64,000 nucleotides of DNA from JBCCDY01 sp039030555. Lineage in GTDB: Bacteria; Bacteroidota; Bacteroidia; Cytophagales; Cyclobacteriaceae. Positions 17,256 through 26,097 of this stretch are shown piece after piece (within the stretch, counting starts at the first letter, position 1; each line of letters opens with the position of its first letter). Made by a program: the position numbers and the translations under genes. Location of the stretch: positions 372,001 to 436,000 of the forward strand of contig JBCCDY010000001.1 of NCBI GenBank assembly GCA_039030555.1, read 5' to 3'. The notes beneath the pieces were generated by a model, which was given only the letters and a program-made list of their open reading frames with translations, was not told the DNA's origin and made no database searches.

Positions 17256-19433
17256 TTAACTTAAAAATTGGTTTTTCTTCATCAGATTTTTGACCAGTTT
17301 TTTGGCTTCCGTTAGGTCATATTTATTGAATAGTATCGCTATGTACTGATTTTCATCAACCTTCATTTTTCTAATGATACTTCTCACCGCAATTCTTTTA
17401 CCAGATGAGGCAATCACATTTACGGCTATTTCTTTACTGAATTCTCCATGACTAGATCCATTCATGGTGGTAAGTATATCCGTTATCTCTTTTTCGAAAA
17501 CCTTGTTAAGCGATATTCTATTTAAGTCCGATTCTGAAAATTGTAGGAGATGCTCTGTATACTCGTTAATCCGGATGATGTTCCAATTACAATCTGCTAG
17601 AATAATTCCTTTAAACACGGACTGAACCAGGTCAGAATAAATGGTTAGTAAATTCGAAGTTTCTTCCAGTTTCTGAGTAGATTCCTGGTGACTTCTCGAC
17701 ACCTCTTCCTGAGTGGCCTGCATTTCCTCCATATTCTGCCTCAGTTCTTCTTCGTCAGCTTTGAGCTCTTCTGCCATTTGTTGTGCTTCTCCTAGAAGTC
17801 TACTAGTTCTTTCCTGCAATCTTACGGATTGAATGCCTGATGCCAGTCGCTCAGAAAGTGTCTCCACGAATTTTACTTCATGCTCCTCATAAACGTGGAA
17901 AGCGGCCAGTTCTATTATACCCATTACGGCTTCTTCTGTTTTCAAGGGTACGATGAGAACGCTGGTGGGCGTTGCTTCGCCAAGGCCTGATGTTATGGTT
18001 ATATAATTTTTAGGTACATCGGAAAGAAAAATGGTGTCTCGTTCTTGCCATGAAGCCCCAACTAAACCTTCGCCATATAAGACTGGGTTTTTGATCTTCT
18101 TTTTACGGTTATATGCGTAGGCAGCCATAGGGATCATTTCAGGGTTTTTTTCATTCTCGCTAATGATGTACATGCTTCCTTGGTTGCTGCTGGTATATTT
18201 TACAAGCTGATTTACAACTTCATATGAAAGTTTTTCAAGGTCTTGGTTGTTGTTCTTAATTACATCGGCGAATCTGGCAAGGCCCTGCGTAGCCCAGGAA
18301 TGTTTATGTTCTTCAACGGATTTTTCTTCGAGCTCTTCATTTTTAGAAGAAACCAGCCGAAGGTTTTCCTTGATCTTCGCCAGCATCGAGGAGAAGTTTC
18401 TATACAAACTTCCTATTTCATCTTTGGATGTATAGGCTTCCAGTTTGTCCTCCACGTCATCATTTCCGTTTAAAACTTCTTTGGTGACACCCTCTAGCTC
18501 TATAATTGGCTTTGAGATCTTGGAGGAAAAGAGTGCACTAAACAGAAACCCCACTATCAATAAAACAGCTATCGAACTTACAAAAACTACCCTCGCTATT
18601 TGTGATAAGCGATGTACGCTTTTTGTAATCTTGGATTCCATAAGCGCAATTTTAGGTTGAATAGCGCTTGTGCTTTCGGTCAGCTTTCCCAGAATGCCAT
18701 CATTCTTGGAAAGGCCTATCTCCTTTTCTATCTCTACTATCTTGTTAAATTGAGCTACATATTCTTCTATTTCTCTAATCGTTCTTACTTTGTATTCTTC
18801 CGTATGGTGCTCCTCACCAGACGTGTTTACGTAATCGATAAATTCCGAACTCGTTGATGCTATTCGTTCAGGATACTTCAGGTCTTTTCTAAGCATAAAG
18901 TCTTTTTCATGCCTTCTTAGGCTGAAAGCAAATACCTTTTCTTTGGGATTTTGCCTGTCTTGCAACTGATGAACATAAGACCTCATTTCGCCTTCAAGAC
19001 CGTAGTCTTTAAAACCTTTAATATGATACGCTTCTGCCAGATCTCTGAAGTAACTCTCATGTGCAAGAAGCTGAGACCGTAAGACCAAAAGCTCTGATTG
19101 TAACTTAAGCTCTCCTATTAATTTACTATCACGAATTTTATCCAGGGTTTTTCTAATGTGATCGAAGCCTCTTTGGTGCTCCTGAATAGAAGGGCTTACT
19201 TTGGTTTTTAGGAATTCTTCTTCCTTTCGCTCGTGAATAAGAAAAGTACTTTCATTTTCCAGAGCCTCGGAAAACAGATAGACTATTTCTCCGAATGCGT
19301 CTTTCGTCTCCTGGTAAGCTAAGATCTTATTCAGGTAAAAAATAGAAATTCCTCCTCCAAGGGCCGCGAGAACGATGAGCCCAAAAAAAGATGCCCTCAG
19401 TTTATTTTTAATACTATTCCTTAAAAAATCCAT
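17256..19433 (-). CDS. HAMP-GAF-PAS membrane sensor without output domain
   Basis: A 725-residue sensor. A transmembrane helix (14-34), a roughly 240-residue periplasmic helical domain with many charged residues, and a second helix (about 282-304, VFVSSIAVLLIVGFLFSALF) lead to a HAMP linker (KPIIELEGVTKEVLNGNDD). A GAF domain (about 390-535) is followed by a coiled coil rich in Glu/Gln (LKADEEELRQNMEEMQATQEE) and a C-terminal PAS domain (SDLVQSVFKGIILADCNWNII onward). The protein ends with the PAS; no histidine-kinase, cyclase or MCP domain exists. It must act through partners or be a receptor part. No neighbour supplies an obvious kinase. Confidence 0.75.
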   Translation of the reverse strand: MDFLRNSIKNKLRASFFGLIVLAALGGGISIFYLNKILAYQETKDAFGEIVYLFSEALENESTFLIHERKEEEFLKTKVSPSIQEHQRGFDHIRKTLDKIRDSKLIGELKLQSELLVLRSQLLAHESYFRDLAEAYHIKGFKDYGLEGEMRSYVHQLQDRQNPKEKVFAFSLRRHEKDFMLRKDLKYPERIASTSSEFIDYVNTSGEEHHTEEYKVRTIREIEEYVAQFNKIVEIEKEIGLSKNDGILGKLTESTSAIQPKIALMESKITKSVHRLSQIARVVFVSSIAVLLIVGFLFSALFSSKISKPIIELEGVTKEVLNGNDDVEDKLEAYTSKDEIGSLYRNFSSMLAKIKENLRLVSSKNEELEEKSVEEHKHSWATQGLARFADVIKNNNQDLEKLSYEVVNQLVKYTSSNQGSMYIISENEKNPEMIPMAAYAYNRKKKIKNPVLYGEGLVGASWQERDTIFLSDVPKNYITITSGLGEATPTSVLIVPLKTEEAVMGIIELAAFHVYEEHEVKFVETLSERLASGIQSVRLQERTSRLLGEAQQMAEELKADEEELRQNMEEMQATQEEVSRSHQESTQKLEETSNLLTIYSDLVQSVFKGIILADCNWNIIRINEYTEHLLQFSESDLNRISLNKVFEKEITDILTTMNGSSHGEFSKEIAVNVIASSGKRIAVRSIIRKMKVDENQYIAILFNKYDLTEAKKLVKNLMKKNQFLS

Positions 19434-19679
19434 AGACTCTAATGAACAGCATAAAGCAAACGAACGTTAGGACTTCCAGATCAAGAAATTATTATGCTTG
19501 TGTTAAAATCGAAAAGTTTTAGACATATCTTACATCATGAGATATTGGGAGGGTCCTCCAATAAAAGACCTTTATATCAAGTGAATGTATCCGAAGAAAT
19601 AGCTATCCTTACCATTCCGAATTGATCTTTTGCCTTTTTGGGATAAATGAACATCAAAACTTACATCCTTCGGTAAGTT

Positions 19680-20417
19680 CTAGAAGTTCGGTGAAAGCAG
19701 GTACTTGGAGTAGAAATCGTCTATAACCTGAACCGCTTCTTCAGGCGTATCGACAACATCGAATAAATCAAGATCTTGTTCATTGATGTTATTTTCAGCT
19801 TCCAGAAGGGTGCTTTTTATCCAATCGATTAGGCCTCCCCAAAACTTTCGTCCCACCAGGACAATAGGAAAACGACCAATTTTTTGAGTTTGTATAAGGG
19901 TAAGGGCTTCGAAAAGCTCATCAAGTGTTCCAAATCCTCCTGGCATTACTACGAACCCTTGTGCATATTTTACGAACATAACTTTCCTGACAAAGAAATA
20001 GTCGAAGGTTATGAGCTTGTCCGGATCTATGTAAATGTTGTTGAATTGTTCAAACGGAAGTATAATATTCAGACCAACAGACTTCCCGCCAGCCTTATGA
20101 GCACCTTTATTTCCAGCTTCCATGATTCCCGGGCCACCTCCGGTAATAACTCCATAACCATGGTCTACCAACCTTGAGGCGATCTCTTCTGCATTTTTAT
20201 AGTTCGGATGATCATCTTTAGTCCTGGCTGAACCGAAAATACTTACACAAGGACCTATTTTCGCAAGTTTCTCAAAGCCTTCTACAAACTCCGACATCAC
20301 CTTGAAAATGACCCATGAATCGGAGCTTTTTATTTCAGCCCAGTCCTTGTCGGTGAATGCCTTCTTTATCCTTTCTTCCTCGTTCGGTTTATTGTTATCG
20401 AGTTTAACCTCTTTCAT
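19680..20417 (-). CDS. LOG-family (TIGR00730) Rossmann protein
   Basis: A 245-residue member of the LOG/TIGR00730 family, nucleotide 5'-monophosphate phosphoribohydrolases that release a base from its ribotide. The hallmark PGGFGTLDELFEAL lies near residues 160-173, preceded by GGGPGIMEAGNKGAHKAGG, the phosphate-binding region. The active-site Arg/Glu-containing motifs are intact. A charged N-terminal extension (about 55 residues) is typical for this longer bacterial subgroup. Soluble, probably cytoplasmic. It reads with the TIGR01777 gene, 57 bases apart, so both may be cotranscribed. Confidence 0.85.
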   Translation of the reverse strand: MKEVKLDNNKPNEEERIKKAFTDKDWAEIKSSDSWVIFKVMSEFVEGFEKLAKIGPCVSIFGSARTKDDHPNYKNAEEIASRLVDHGYGVITGGGPGIMEAGNKGAHKAGGKSVGLNIILPFEQFNNIYIDPDKLITFDYFFVRKVMFVKYAQGFVVMPGGFGTLDELFEALTLIQTQKIGRFPIVLVGRKFWGGLIDWIKSTLLEAENNINEQDLDLFDVVDTPEEAVQVIDDFYSKYLLSPNF

Positions 20418-20474
20418 TGAATTTGTAAGTTCCTGGTTTTACTTCAAGTTAAAAGAAAACGAATAGAAAAGCCT

Positions 20475-21374
20475 CTACTTCAGTAAATCCTCTAATGCTG
20501 TTTCTAGTTTCTTATGTTCGAAACGGAAACCTGTATTTTCTATTTTGTCACTGGACACTTTACTGCCTTTCAGTACCATTTCCGACATTTCTCCCAGCAT
20601 AATTTTAAGTACGAAAGAAGGTACATTAGGTAGAATAAGGGGCTTATTCATCGCTTGTGCGGCCAGCTTTGTAAAGGCTTTGTTGGAAACCGGATTCGGG
20701 GCCACAGCATTAAAGGCTCCTTTTACTTTTTCGTCTTTTAGCACGTGCTCGAAAATTGAAACGAGGTCATCAACATGCACCCAGCTCATCATCTGTTTGC
20801 CTGAACCCAAAGGAGCTCCTACACAAAATTTTATGGGTTCAGTGATTTTAGGTAGCGCACCGCCTTCTTTGGAAAGGACAATTCCTATTCGAATTGCTGC
20901 CGTTCTAAACCCTTTTTTTTCAAATTGAAAGACTTCATTCTCCCAGGCCTTGGTTACTTCGGCCAAAAAATCGTCTCCCGGCTTGGAGTCCTCTTTAAAA
21001 GTCTCTTCTGAATCGCCGAAACCATAATATCCAATAGCGGATGCGGAAACAAAGGCTTGAAGGTGTTTGCTGTCTTTAAATTGATCGTATAAGAGTTTTG
21101 TGGATTCTGTTCTGCTTTCCAGAATTACTCTTTTTCTATGCTCGGTCCATCGTTCATCTGCCACTCCGGCTCCTGCCAAATGCACAATATGAGTCGCGTC
21201 TAATACGTCGAGGTCTATTTCACCTTTTTTTATATCCCATTTATATTCATTATCCGATTTAGGAGACCTCGTCAATATGCAGATCTCTATGTTTTCGTTA
21301 GCAGAATCGGATAACTTTGTGATCAGGTGCTGACCGATTGTACCGGTACCGCCTGTTATTAATATTTTCTTCAT
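20475..21374 (-). CDS. TIGR01777-family NAD(P)-dependent epimerase/oxidoreductase
   Basis: A 299-residue extended short-chain dehydrogenase of the SulA/YfcH group. The N-terminal nucleotide-binding motif is ILITGGTGTIGQHL, followed by VHLAGAGVADERW, the SASAIGYYG active-site segment and a C-terminal DUF1731-like tail (LPNVPSFVLKIMLGEMSEMVLKGSKV). The family's substrates are unknown; in cyanobacteria and plants related proteins affect cell division. It is cytosolic, lies upstream of the LOG gene on the minus strand, and diverges from a secreted coiled-coil gene. Confidence 0.88.
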   Translation of the reverse strand: MKKILITGGTGTIGQHLITKLSDSANENIEICILTRSPKSDNEYKWDIKKGEIDLDVLDATHIVHLAGAGVADERWTEHRKRVILESRTESTKLLYDQFKDSKHLQAFVSASAIGYYGFGDSEETFKEDSKPGDDFLAEVTKAWENEVFQFEKKGFRTAAIRIGIVLSKEGGALPKITEPIKFCVGAPLGSGKQMMSWVHVDDLVSIFEHVLKDEKVKGAFNAVAPNPVSNKAFTKLAAQAMNKPLILPNVPSFVLKIMLGEMSEMVLKGSKVSSDKIENTGFRFEHKKLETALEDLLK

Positions 21375-21490
21375 GAATTACGTTTTATAGAGAAACCCGA
21401 TTATATGAAATGAGCATCAAAGTTTATACTAATTAAAGATGCATTGGTTTGCTGCGAATTCCATATGACCTTTGAAAGTAAACAACACAT

Positions 21491-22171
21491 ATGAAAACTA
21501 GTTTGAATCTCCTCTTAATCAAATTTTACCTTTTCTTCATTTTAAGTCCCTCAATGTCATTCGCACAGAATAACGATTTGAAAACTACGGAGTTTAACGT
21601 AAAAGAAGGTACCTCCAGCGGGTTTCAAACACAAGTCGAAAAGTCTTTGAAGCTTACTCAAAATGCTTTGTTCGAATATTTTAAGAGCCTTGGTAATTTT
21701 GACAATGAGGGTAGTTATTATTCTGTTTCGGAAATAGAAGGACAGGGGCCTGAATTTTCTATTTATGCTCAACTATCGGGAGGTGACTCTTTAACTAGTA
21801 TTTCTTTTGGTTTCGACAAAGCTAAAACCAAAGAAGAGGATCATGCGGAACTGGAAAAGTATACAGAGCAGCTTTTATATCAATTTATCTTAAAGTTAGA
21901 AGTAGATGAGTTAGAGCGAATTTTAAGGGAAGCGGAGCAGGCTGCTGAATATAAAAGTGATAAACTGGAAAAGATCCGTTCCCAGAACCTTAAACTGGAA
22001 AAACGCATTGCTTCTACCCAGGCAAAGATTGTAAGACTTCAGGAATTGGAAGAACAACTAAAGCAAAAGATCCAATTGAATCGGGAGCTTTTAGTTGTGG
22101 ATCAAGAAGAGTTGGAAAAAGTTAAGGTTAGGATAGAGCAGATTAAGAAGGATATTGGACTGGTAGAGTAG
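21491..22171 (+). CDS. secreted coiled-coil protein of unknown function
   Basis: A 226-residue protein I do not recognise. A signal peptide (residues 1-25, ending SMSFAQ) is followed by a small alpha/beta part with an amyloid-like strand region (EFSIYAQLSGGDSLTSISFGFD) and then a long continuous coiled coil from about residue 130 to the end (VDELERILREAEQAAEYKSD onward), rich in Glu and Lys. It is likely periplasmic. Its 3' end recurs as three gene fragments at 22775-22912, 37991-38053 and 38888-38934, so this gene marks the left edge of the accessory island. The stop is 5 bases from a decayed toxin on the other strand. Confidence 0.75.
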   Translation: MKTSLNLLLIKFYLFFILSPSMSFAQNNDLKTTEFNVKEGTSSGFQTQVEKSLKLTQNALFEYFKSLGNFDNEGSYYSVSEIEGQGPEFSIYAQLSGGDSLTSISFGFDKAKTKEEDHAELEKYTEQLLYQFILKLEVDELERILREAEQAAEYKSDKLEKIRSQNLKLEKRIASTQAKIVRLQELEEQLKQKIQLNRELLVVDQEELEKVKVRIEQIKKDIGLVE

Positions 22172-22176
22172 AGTCG

Positions 22177-22469
22177 TTACTTATTCTTCAAAAATTGTGG
22201 CGATTGCCTAGTGCTTACAATATCAACAACTTCAATTTTATCCTTCTTTTCCAGATAAAGCAGTTTGTAATCCCTTACCACTATTCTCCGGTATTTTGGA
22301 TTGATTTCATCTTTCTGGTATTACTCGGCAAACACAATTTTCTTTGGGGCTTTCAATAAATCGGACCGGACATTCTTTGCACCCTGTTCTGATTGTCCTT
22401 GTAGTGATTATAAATCTCTCTGAGTGATTCTTTAGCCTGGATAGACCAGATTATTTTAGGTTTGGACAT
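22177..22469 (-). pseudogene. decayed RelE/ParE-type toxin
   Basis: On the minus strand from ATG 22469 the frame reads MSKPKIIWSIQAKESLREIY and continues to YKDN, typical of RelE/ParE toxins, then stops early. Shifting frame by one recovers the rest (KNVRSDLLKAPKKIVFAE, a TAA stop, then YQKDEINPKYRRIVVRDYK and LYLEKKDKIEVVDIVSTRQ). So at least one frameshift and one nonsense change have destroyed it. The start overlaps the stop of the upstream antitoxin (TAATG), the usual toxin-antitoxin layout. Confidence 0.75.
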
Positions 22470-22708
22470 TACCAATCTTCAGCTTCTTTTTCCAGATCTT
22501 CCTGACTAATAAAGTCTCCTGACTTAATCTGTTTTTCGGCTTCTCTAAGACGGAGGTTATATTCCTTTTTGGTTAAGGGTTTGCCTTTTGCCGTATAACC
22601 TACAATCATTTCTTCTTCTAATAATTTATCTACTTTTTCGATCAATGATTCCGCAGATACGTTCATGATCTTTTGCATGACATTGAGTTTAGCTGATTGT
22701 AAATCCAT
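22469..22708 (-). CDS. antitoxin-like protein of the decayed ParE module
   Basis: A 79-residue helical protein from ATG 22708 (a GTG at 22726 would add six residues). The N-terminal part (MDLQSAKLNVMQKIMNVSAES) is the dimerising helix pattern common to antitoxins paired with RelE/ParE toxins in Bacteroidota, and the charged C-terminus (LREAEKQIKSGDFISQEDLEKE) would wrap the toxin. Its stop overlaps the start of the broken toxin by one base. With the toxin inactive, it is an orphan that could still act as an anti-toxin against related modules. Confidence 0.65.
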   Translation of the reverse strand: MDLQSAKLNVMQKIMNVSAESLIEKVDKLLEEEMIVGYTAKGKPLTKKEYNLRLREAEKQIKSGDFISQEDLEKEAEDW

Positions 22709-22774
22709 ATATTGTTTGTTTTGCACTTAAAGTTAGCGATTCTCTACATCAAATAATTTACCGTGATAAATTGA

Positions 22775-22912
22775 AAACTTCAAAAACTGAAAGAAGAGTT
22801 AAAACAGAAAGTCCAATTGAACAGAGAGCTCCTGGTGGTAGACCAGGAAGAACTAGAAAAAGTAAAGGCAAGAATCGAACAGGTCAAGGAAGATATAGGA
22901 GGGGTGAAGTAG
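22775..22912 (+). pseudogene. 3'-end fragment (copy B) of the coiled-coil gene
   Basis: 46 codons ending at TAG 22910-22912 encode KLQKLKEELKQKVQLNRELL and VVDQEELEKVKARIEQVKED, then IGGVK, matching the last 45 residues of the 21491 gene closely at protein level. Most DNA differences are synonymous, so the source was a functional paralogue and not a recent copy of the neighbour. A TGA directly precedes the fragment in frame, so it cannot be expressed as part of a longer protein. Confidence 0.75.
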
Positions 22913-22950
22913 TAACTATTCGATTAATCATAACTTGAACGCCATGATGG

Positions 22951-23250
22951 TTATAATTCCACGTTAATGTGTAGTTTCCCTCCCAGTCCGGTTTCAATGA
23001 TTTTTCTTAAAGTTGATATTCTTATATCGCTAGAGGCCCTCTCAATCTTTGAAATGTAAGTGCGTTTTACATTCAACTTTTCTGCGAGTTGTTCTTGAGT
23101 CAGGTGAGCTTTTTTACGTGATTCTTTTACCAACTCCGCCACCATATAAGCATCAGCCCTCTGCTCAAAATCTTCTCGTTCAGAGCTCCCTTTTTTTCCA
23201 TACTTGTGATCAAAAAGTTCATTTATTGTTTTAGGATTCTTTGTCTCCAT
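22951..23250 (-). CDS. higA: HigA-type XRE antitoxin
   Basis: A 99-residue helix-turn-helix protein. The XRE domain spans about residues 45-97 (AHLTQEQLAEKLNVKRTYIS, then KIERASSDIRISTLRKII), preceded by a helical arm. The start overlaps the end of the upstream toxin gene by 20 bases, so toxin precedes antitoxin, the order typical of higBA. It should neutralise the toxin and repress the operon. Operator sites are not obvious in the short region before higB. Confidence 0.82.
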   Translation of the reverse strand: METKNPKTINELFDHKYGKKGSSEREDFEQRADAYMVAELVKESRKKAHLTQEQLAEKLNVKRTYISKIERASSDIRISTLRKIIETGLGGKLHINVEL

Positions 23251-23560
23251 AATAATCAGTTCTTAATTTCTTTGCTCGTTCTATTTCTTTCCTTGGTGTC
23301 TTTTGAGTCTTCTTTTGAAAACCATGTAGCAAAATCACTAGCTTATTATCATCGAAAAAAGTGAAGATTCGATAAATGTTACTATTTACTTCAACACGTA
23401 TTTCATAAATCCCTTCTTCAAGGTGCTTGAAAAATTTCGTTGGAATTCTTTGAACCGAGATTACAATCTGAAAAACGTAATCTATTTTATCTTTTACCTT
23501 CTTCTGCTGAGGATTATAAAAATCCCAAAAGTAATTTTTATACGGTTCAAGTATTCTCAT
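23231..23560 (-). CDS. higB: HigB-type RelE-family toxin
   Basis: A 109-residue toxin of the phage gp49/HigB group, predicted ribosome-dependent mRNA interferase. Recognisable parts are FFKHLEEGIYEIRVEVNSNIY (the RelE-fold centre, G-IYEIRV) and the C-terminal LLHGFQKKTQKTPRKEIERA, where basic residues contact RNA. It appears complete. It is the first gene of a leftward two-gene operon with the XRE antitoxin, inside the accessory island. Confidence 0.85.
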   Translation of the reverse strand: MRILEPYKNYFWDFYNPQQKKVKDKIDYVFQIVISVQRIPTKFFKHLEEGIYEIRVEVNSNIYRIFTFFDDNKLVILLHGFQKKTQKTPRKEIERAKKLRTDYYGDKES

Positions 23561-23655
23561 GTCTTATATCATGAAAGTAACTAATTAGTTTCTTTTTTAC
23601 ATTTAAAACTACTAACTTCTATTAGAAACTTACCGGATACGAGCAGGCAACTCTT

Positions 23656-24996
23656 CTATTGCTTCCCAATCTGGAAGCCAAACCGCACATTGAAGGGTCT
23701 TTGGTTGACGGATTCTCCAGTTTCATGAATCAGGTCATATACGAGTAATACCGTTCCTGATATTTTTCTACTGAATTTGAACCTTCTGCCTAATCCCAAA
23801 TTGATGGCATCTACGCCTTCGTATCTTCTACTGCTTTGTTCTGTACTATTGTTTGAGCCACTTATTCGTTGGAATGACCTTTCATATTCTCCATAGCCAA
23901 AGAAGCCTTTCCAAATGGTATAACTGGTGAAAGTCCTGATGCCCCATAAATCCTCTGCTGCATTGGCTATGGAATCATTTCCAAATGTTCTTCTATAGTT
24001 GATCCCTAATCCCGCTTGCCACTTTCTATTGATCCTATAAGCTGCGGTTGGTGATGCATCTATGCTAAATGGATCTGTGCTGTTGATCTGGAAGCTTCCT
24101 CCAAAGACCAATCGATCTGTGAATTTTTCTTTTTCCATGCTGTTTCTTTTGACAGCTGTACTTAGATCGGAAGCATTAGGAACCGAGCTGTATTTCTTCT
24201 TCAGGGAACTCATTTGGTTTTTTACGCCTTCCAGGGTTTCGTTATTAGAAAGCAATTTTTCTGCTCTCTGTAAGAGTTCTTCCCTATTGGCCTGCTCCTC
24301 CAGCTTTGCCTTTTGTTCCAATGGGTTGATCGGCTCCCCAATTCCTGTCGGATCAAAGCTTTCTGCTTCTGTCGCGTATTGGCTAACCCGATCAAGTTCT
24401 TTGATTTGGTTGGCCTGGTTTTGCAATTCTTCTTCGGCTATTGTGGAGAATACTTCTCCGGTAGTTCTAGTGCTATCTCCTGCCCATTGTTCTTTATACT
24501 GTTGATATAAACTGCTTTGTTCTCCTATAATGGCCTTTCCATCTTTAAATTCTTCTATCTCTGAAAGTTGTGCTTCGGTCAGCTTAGCTAGTTCTGAACT
24601 ATCAAGTTCTATTTTTTTAGGAAACTTGTTAAAATCAAATTCTTCGAGGTTTACTCCTTTAAGCTTAGCTTTCTCTTTGACTTTATTGATCTCTTCAGTG
24701 GAAGCTCCTTTGGCTTTGAGCTTTTCTATTTGGCTGTTGTATTTTCTTCTAAGCTTATCTTGTTTATAAACTTGGTTTAGTTCTTTTCCGGCTTCTTTAT
24801 CCAGTCTTTTCCAAACTTTTAAGCTATCCTTCAGGGCTTTTCTTTCTTCTTTGCTTAGGGATTTCTTTCCTCTTTTTAAATGGTTCAGATATTTAGCGTG
24901 TTTTCCTGTTGCGTTTACTCCATAGTTTACCTGAGCTTGTATTGTATATGATACAAGAAATATAAATGCAAATATGGTAGCTTTTGATAATTGCAT
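23656..24996 (-). CDS. secreted coiled-coil protein with C-terminal beta-barrel
   Basis: A 446-residue protein of unknown function. A signal peptide (1-21, ending TIQAQ) precedes about 270 residues of charged helices and coiled coil (SKEERKALKDSLKVWKRLDK, later PLEQKAKLEEQANREELLQR). The last 150 residues look like an outer-membrane barrel: alternating strands such as FGGSFQINSTDPF, WQAGLGINYRR and VRFGFQIG, ending near the C-terminus. So it could anchor in the outer membrane with a periplasmic rod. It lies downstream of the YD/RHS operon, separated by toxin-antitoxin genes; a link with the RHS proteins is possible. Confidence 0.7.
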   Translation of the reverse strand: MQLSKATIFAFIFLVSYTIQAQVNYGVNATGKHAKYLNHLKRGKKSLSKEERKALKDSLKVWKRLDKEAGKELNQVYKQDKLRRKYNSQIEKLKAKGASTEEINKVKEKAKLKGVNLEEFDFNKFPKKIELDSSELAKLTEAQLSEIEEFKDGKAIIGEQSSLYQQYKEQWAGDSTRTTGEVFSTIAEEELQNQANQIKELDRVSQYATEAESFDPTGIGEPINPLEQKAKLEEQANREELLQRAEKLLSNNETLEGVKNQMSSLKKKYSSVPNASDLSTAVKRNSMEKEKFTDRLVFGGSFQINSTDPFSIDASPTAAYRINRKWQAGLGINYRRTFGNDSIANAAEDLWGIRTFTSYTIWKGFFGYGEYERSFQRISGSNNSTEQSSRRYEGVDAINLGLGRRFKFSRKISGTVLLVYDLIHETGESVNQRPFNVRFGFQIGKQ

Positions 24997-25173
24997 AAAC
25001 TCGGAAATAAACAGCTTTTGACTATTGGTTTTATTATTTGGTGAAGGTAATCACATATCTATAATAGTTCGATCAACATTAAGTGAGTACAAGTGAAAAA
25101 CACTTGTGCTTTTAGGATTATTAATCTTAATATTTCTACTTCTTGCCTCTAACATTATGCTTTTTATCGACCG

Positions 25174-25221
25174 CATTGTAAATGCTACCTCAAGCTTTCG
25201 GGCTCATGACAAGTGTAGCCC
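25174..25221. repeat. island repeat R1 with ATTGTAAAT core
   Basis: About 48 bases that recur imperfectly at 26098-26144 (roughly 39 of 47 positions equal). The unit holds CATTGTAAATGCT, then AAGCTTTCGGGCTCAT and a GCCC end. It sits in the 233-base gap between the barrel protein and the YoeB toxin; no gene is visible there. Confidence 0.55.
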
Positions 25222-25229
25222 AGCAACTG

Positions 25230-25508
25230 CTATTTATCTCCATAATGACCCCTAGCACTAACTACGTAAACTACGACTAATTCTTCCTCAATAGAGTAAA
25301 CTAAACGGTGTTTTCTGTTGATTCTTCTGGAATATAACCCTGCCAGATCATGCTTTAACTGCTCTGGTTGGCCTGTTCCTGTCTTAGGATGTTCCCGTAA
25401 CTCATTAAGCAATCGCTGTAGTTTCTTTAAAATGGATTGGTCTCCGATCTTTTTGTGCTTTTCAATATCATCTAAAGCGATATCTGAGAACTCCAGAACA
25501 TAACTCAT
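25230..25508 (-). CDS. yoeB: YoeB/Txe-family toxin
   Basis: A 92-residue ribosome-dependent endoribonuclease toxin. The RelE fold is complete, with EHPKTGTGQPEQLKHDLAGLY, the basic strand SRRINRKHRLVYSI and the C-terminal VVSARGHYGDK that carries the catalytic His/Tyr of YoeB (HYGDK). The start overlaps the end of the antitoxin gene by 4 bases. Together they form a standard yefM-yoeB operon reading leftward. Confidence 0.9.
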   Translation of the reverse strand: MSYVLEFSDIALDDIEKHKKIGDQSILKKLQRLLNELREHPKTGTGQPEQLKHDLAGLYSRRINRKHRLVYSIEEELVVVYVVSARGHYGDK

Positions 25509-25756
25509 AGACCAAGCAAATCGTCGATCTCCTCAGAACTGTTAACCTTTCTGGTTTTTCCTGACTCAACCTGACTTATGCTTTCTTTTATTCGCTTAAC
25601 CATCTCTGCATTAAAGTATAGATCATCTTCTTTAACAGGAGTTAAGGCATAAGATTTATCTTTTCCTCTCTGAACAATGATTTGTTCTCCCTGATCTGCT
25701 TTTTCAAAGTACATCTTTTGGTTCTGCCTAAATTCTCTACTACTTATTACTAACAT
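25505..25756 (-). CDS. yefM: YefM/Phd-family antitoxin
   Basis: An 83-residue antitoxin with the Phd/YefM N-terminal DNA-binding fold (SSREFRQNQKMYFEKADQGE, then IIVQRGKDKSYALTPV) and an acidic C-terminal tail that binds the toxin (NSSEEIDDLLGL). First gene of the operon; the toxin gene overlaps its end by four bases. It probably represses its own promoter in the AT-rich region just upstream of 25756. Confidence 0.88.
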   Translation of the reverse strand: MLVISSREFRQNQKMYFEKADQGEQIIVQRGKDKSYALTPVKEDDLYFNAEMVKRIKESISQVESGKTRKVNSSEEIDDLLGL

Positions 25757-25804
25757 ATTGATGTGGTACCATTATGGTACAAATATAAGATATTTTTGCC
25801 TACT

Positions 25805-25830
25805 CTGTTTCATCCTTTGGGATGAAACAG
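25805..25830. repeat. perfect hairpin upstream of yefM
   Basis: An 11-bp perfect inverted repeat (CTGTTTCATCC / GGATGAAACAG, loop TTTG). It opens the 525-base gene-free stretch 25757-26282, which otherwise holds repeat R2 and no open frame I can support. No T-run follows either side, so it is more likely a repeat relic or operator than a terminator. Confidence 0.55.
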
Positions 25831-26097
25831 GTCTATCTCTTCCCGTAATGATAAGGCCTTTACACAACGTAAAAATAAATCAGAACGCTTGAAACCTGCC
25901 CGAATAATTCATTCAGGCGGACAGTTTCACTGGTTTGTACTAACTACTCCAATTACAAAAAAGCACTTTTTTCTAGCTTTATGCCTCGGTTTTGACCGTA
26001 TGCTTTCCTCAGTCAAGTCAACTAATCTCAAAACCTAAAACAGAAAACTTGATCGATCTCGGCCTAGTCGGGTAAAACTTTTACTTTCTGAAACTCT

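Noticed and set aside
20545..20928. Open frame of 127 codons antisense to the TIGR01777 gene
   Set aside because: Shadow frame; the minus-strand gene is clearly real.
24062..24505. Open frame of 147 codons antisense to the coiled-coil/barrel gene
   Set aside because: Ser/Leu-rich shadow of the Glu/Lys-rich coding strand; no start context.
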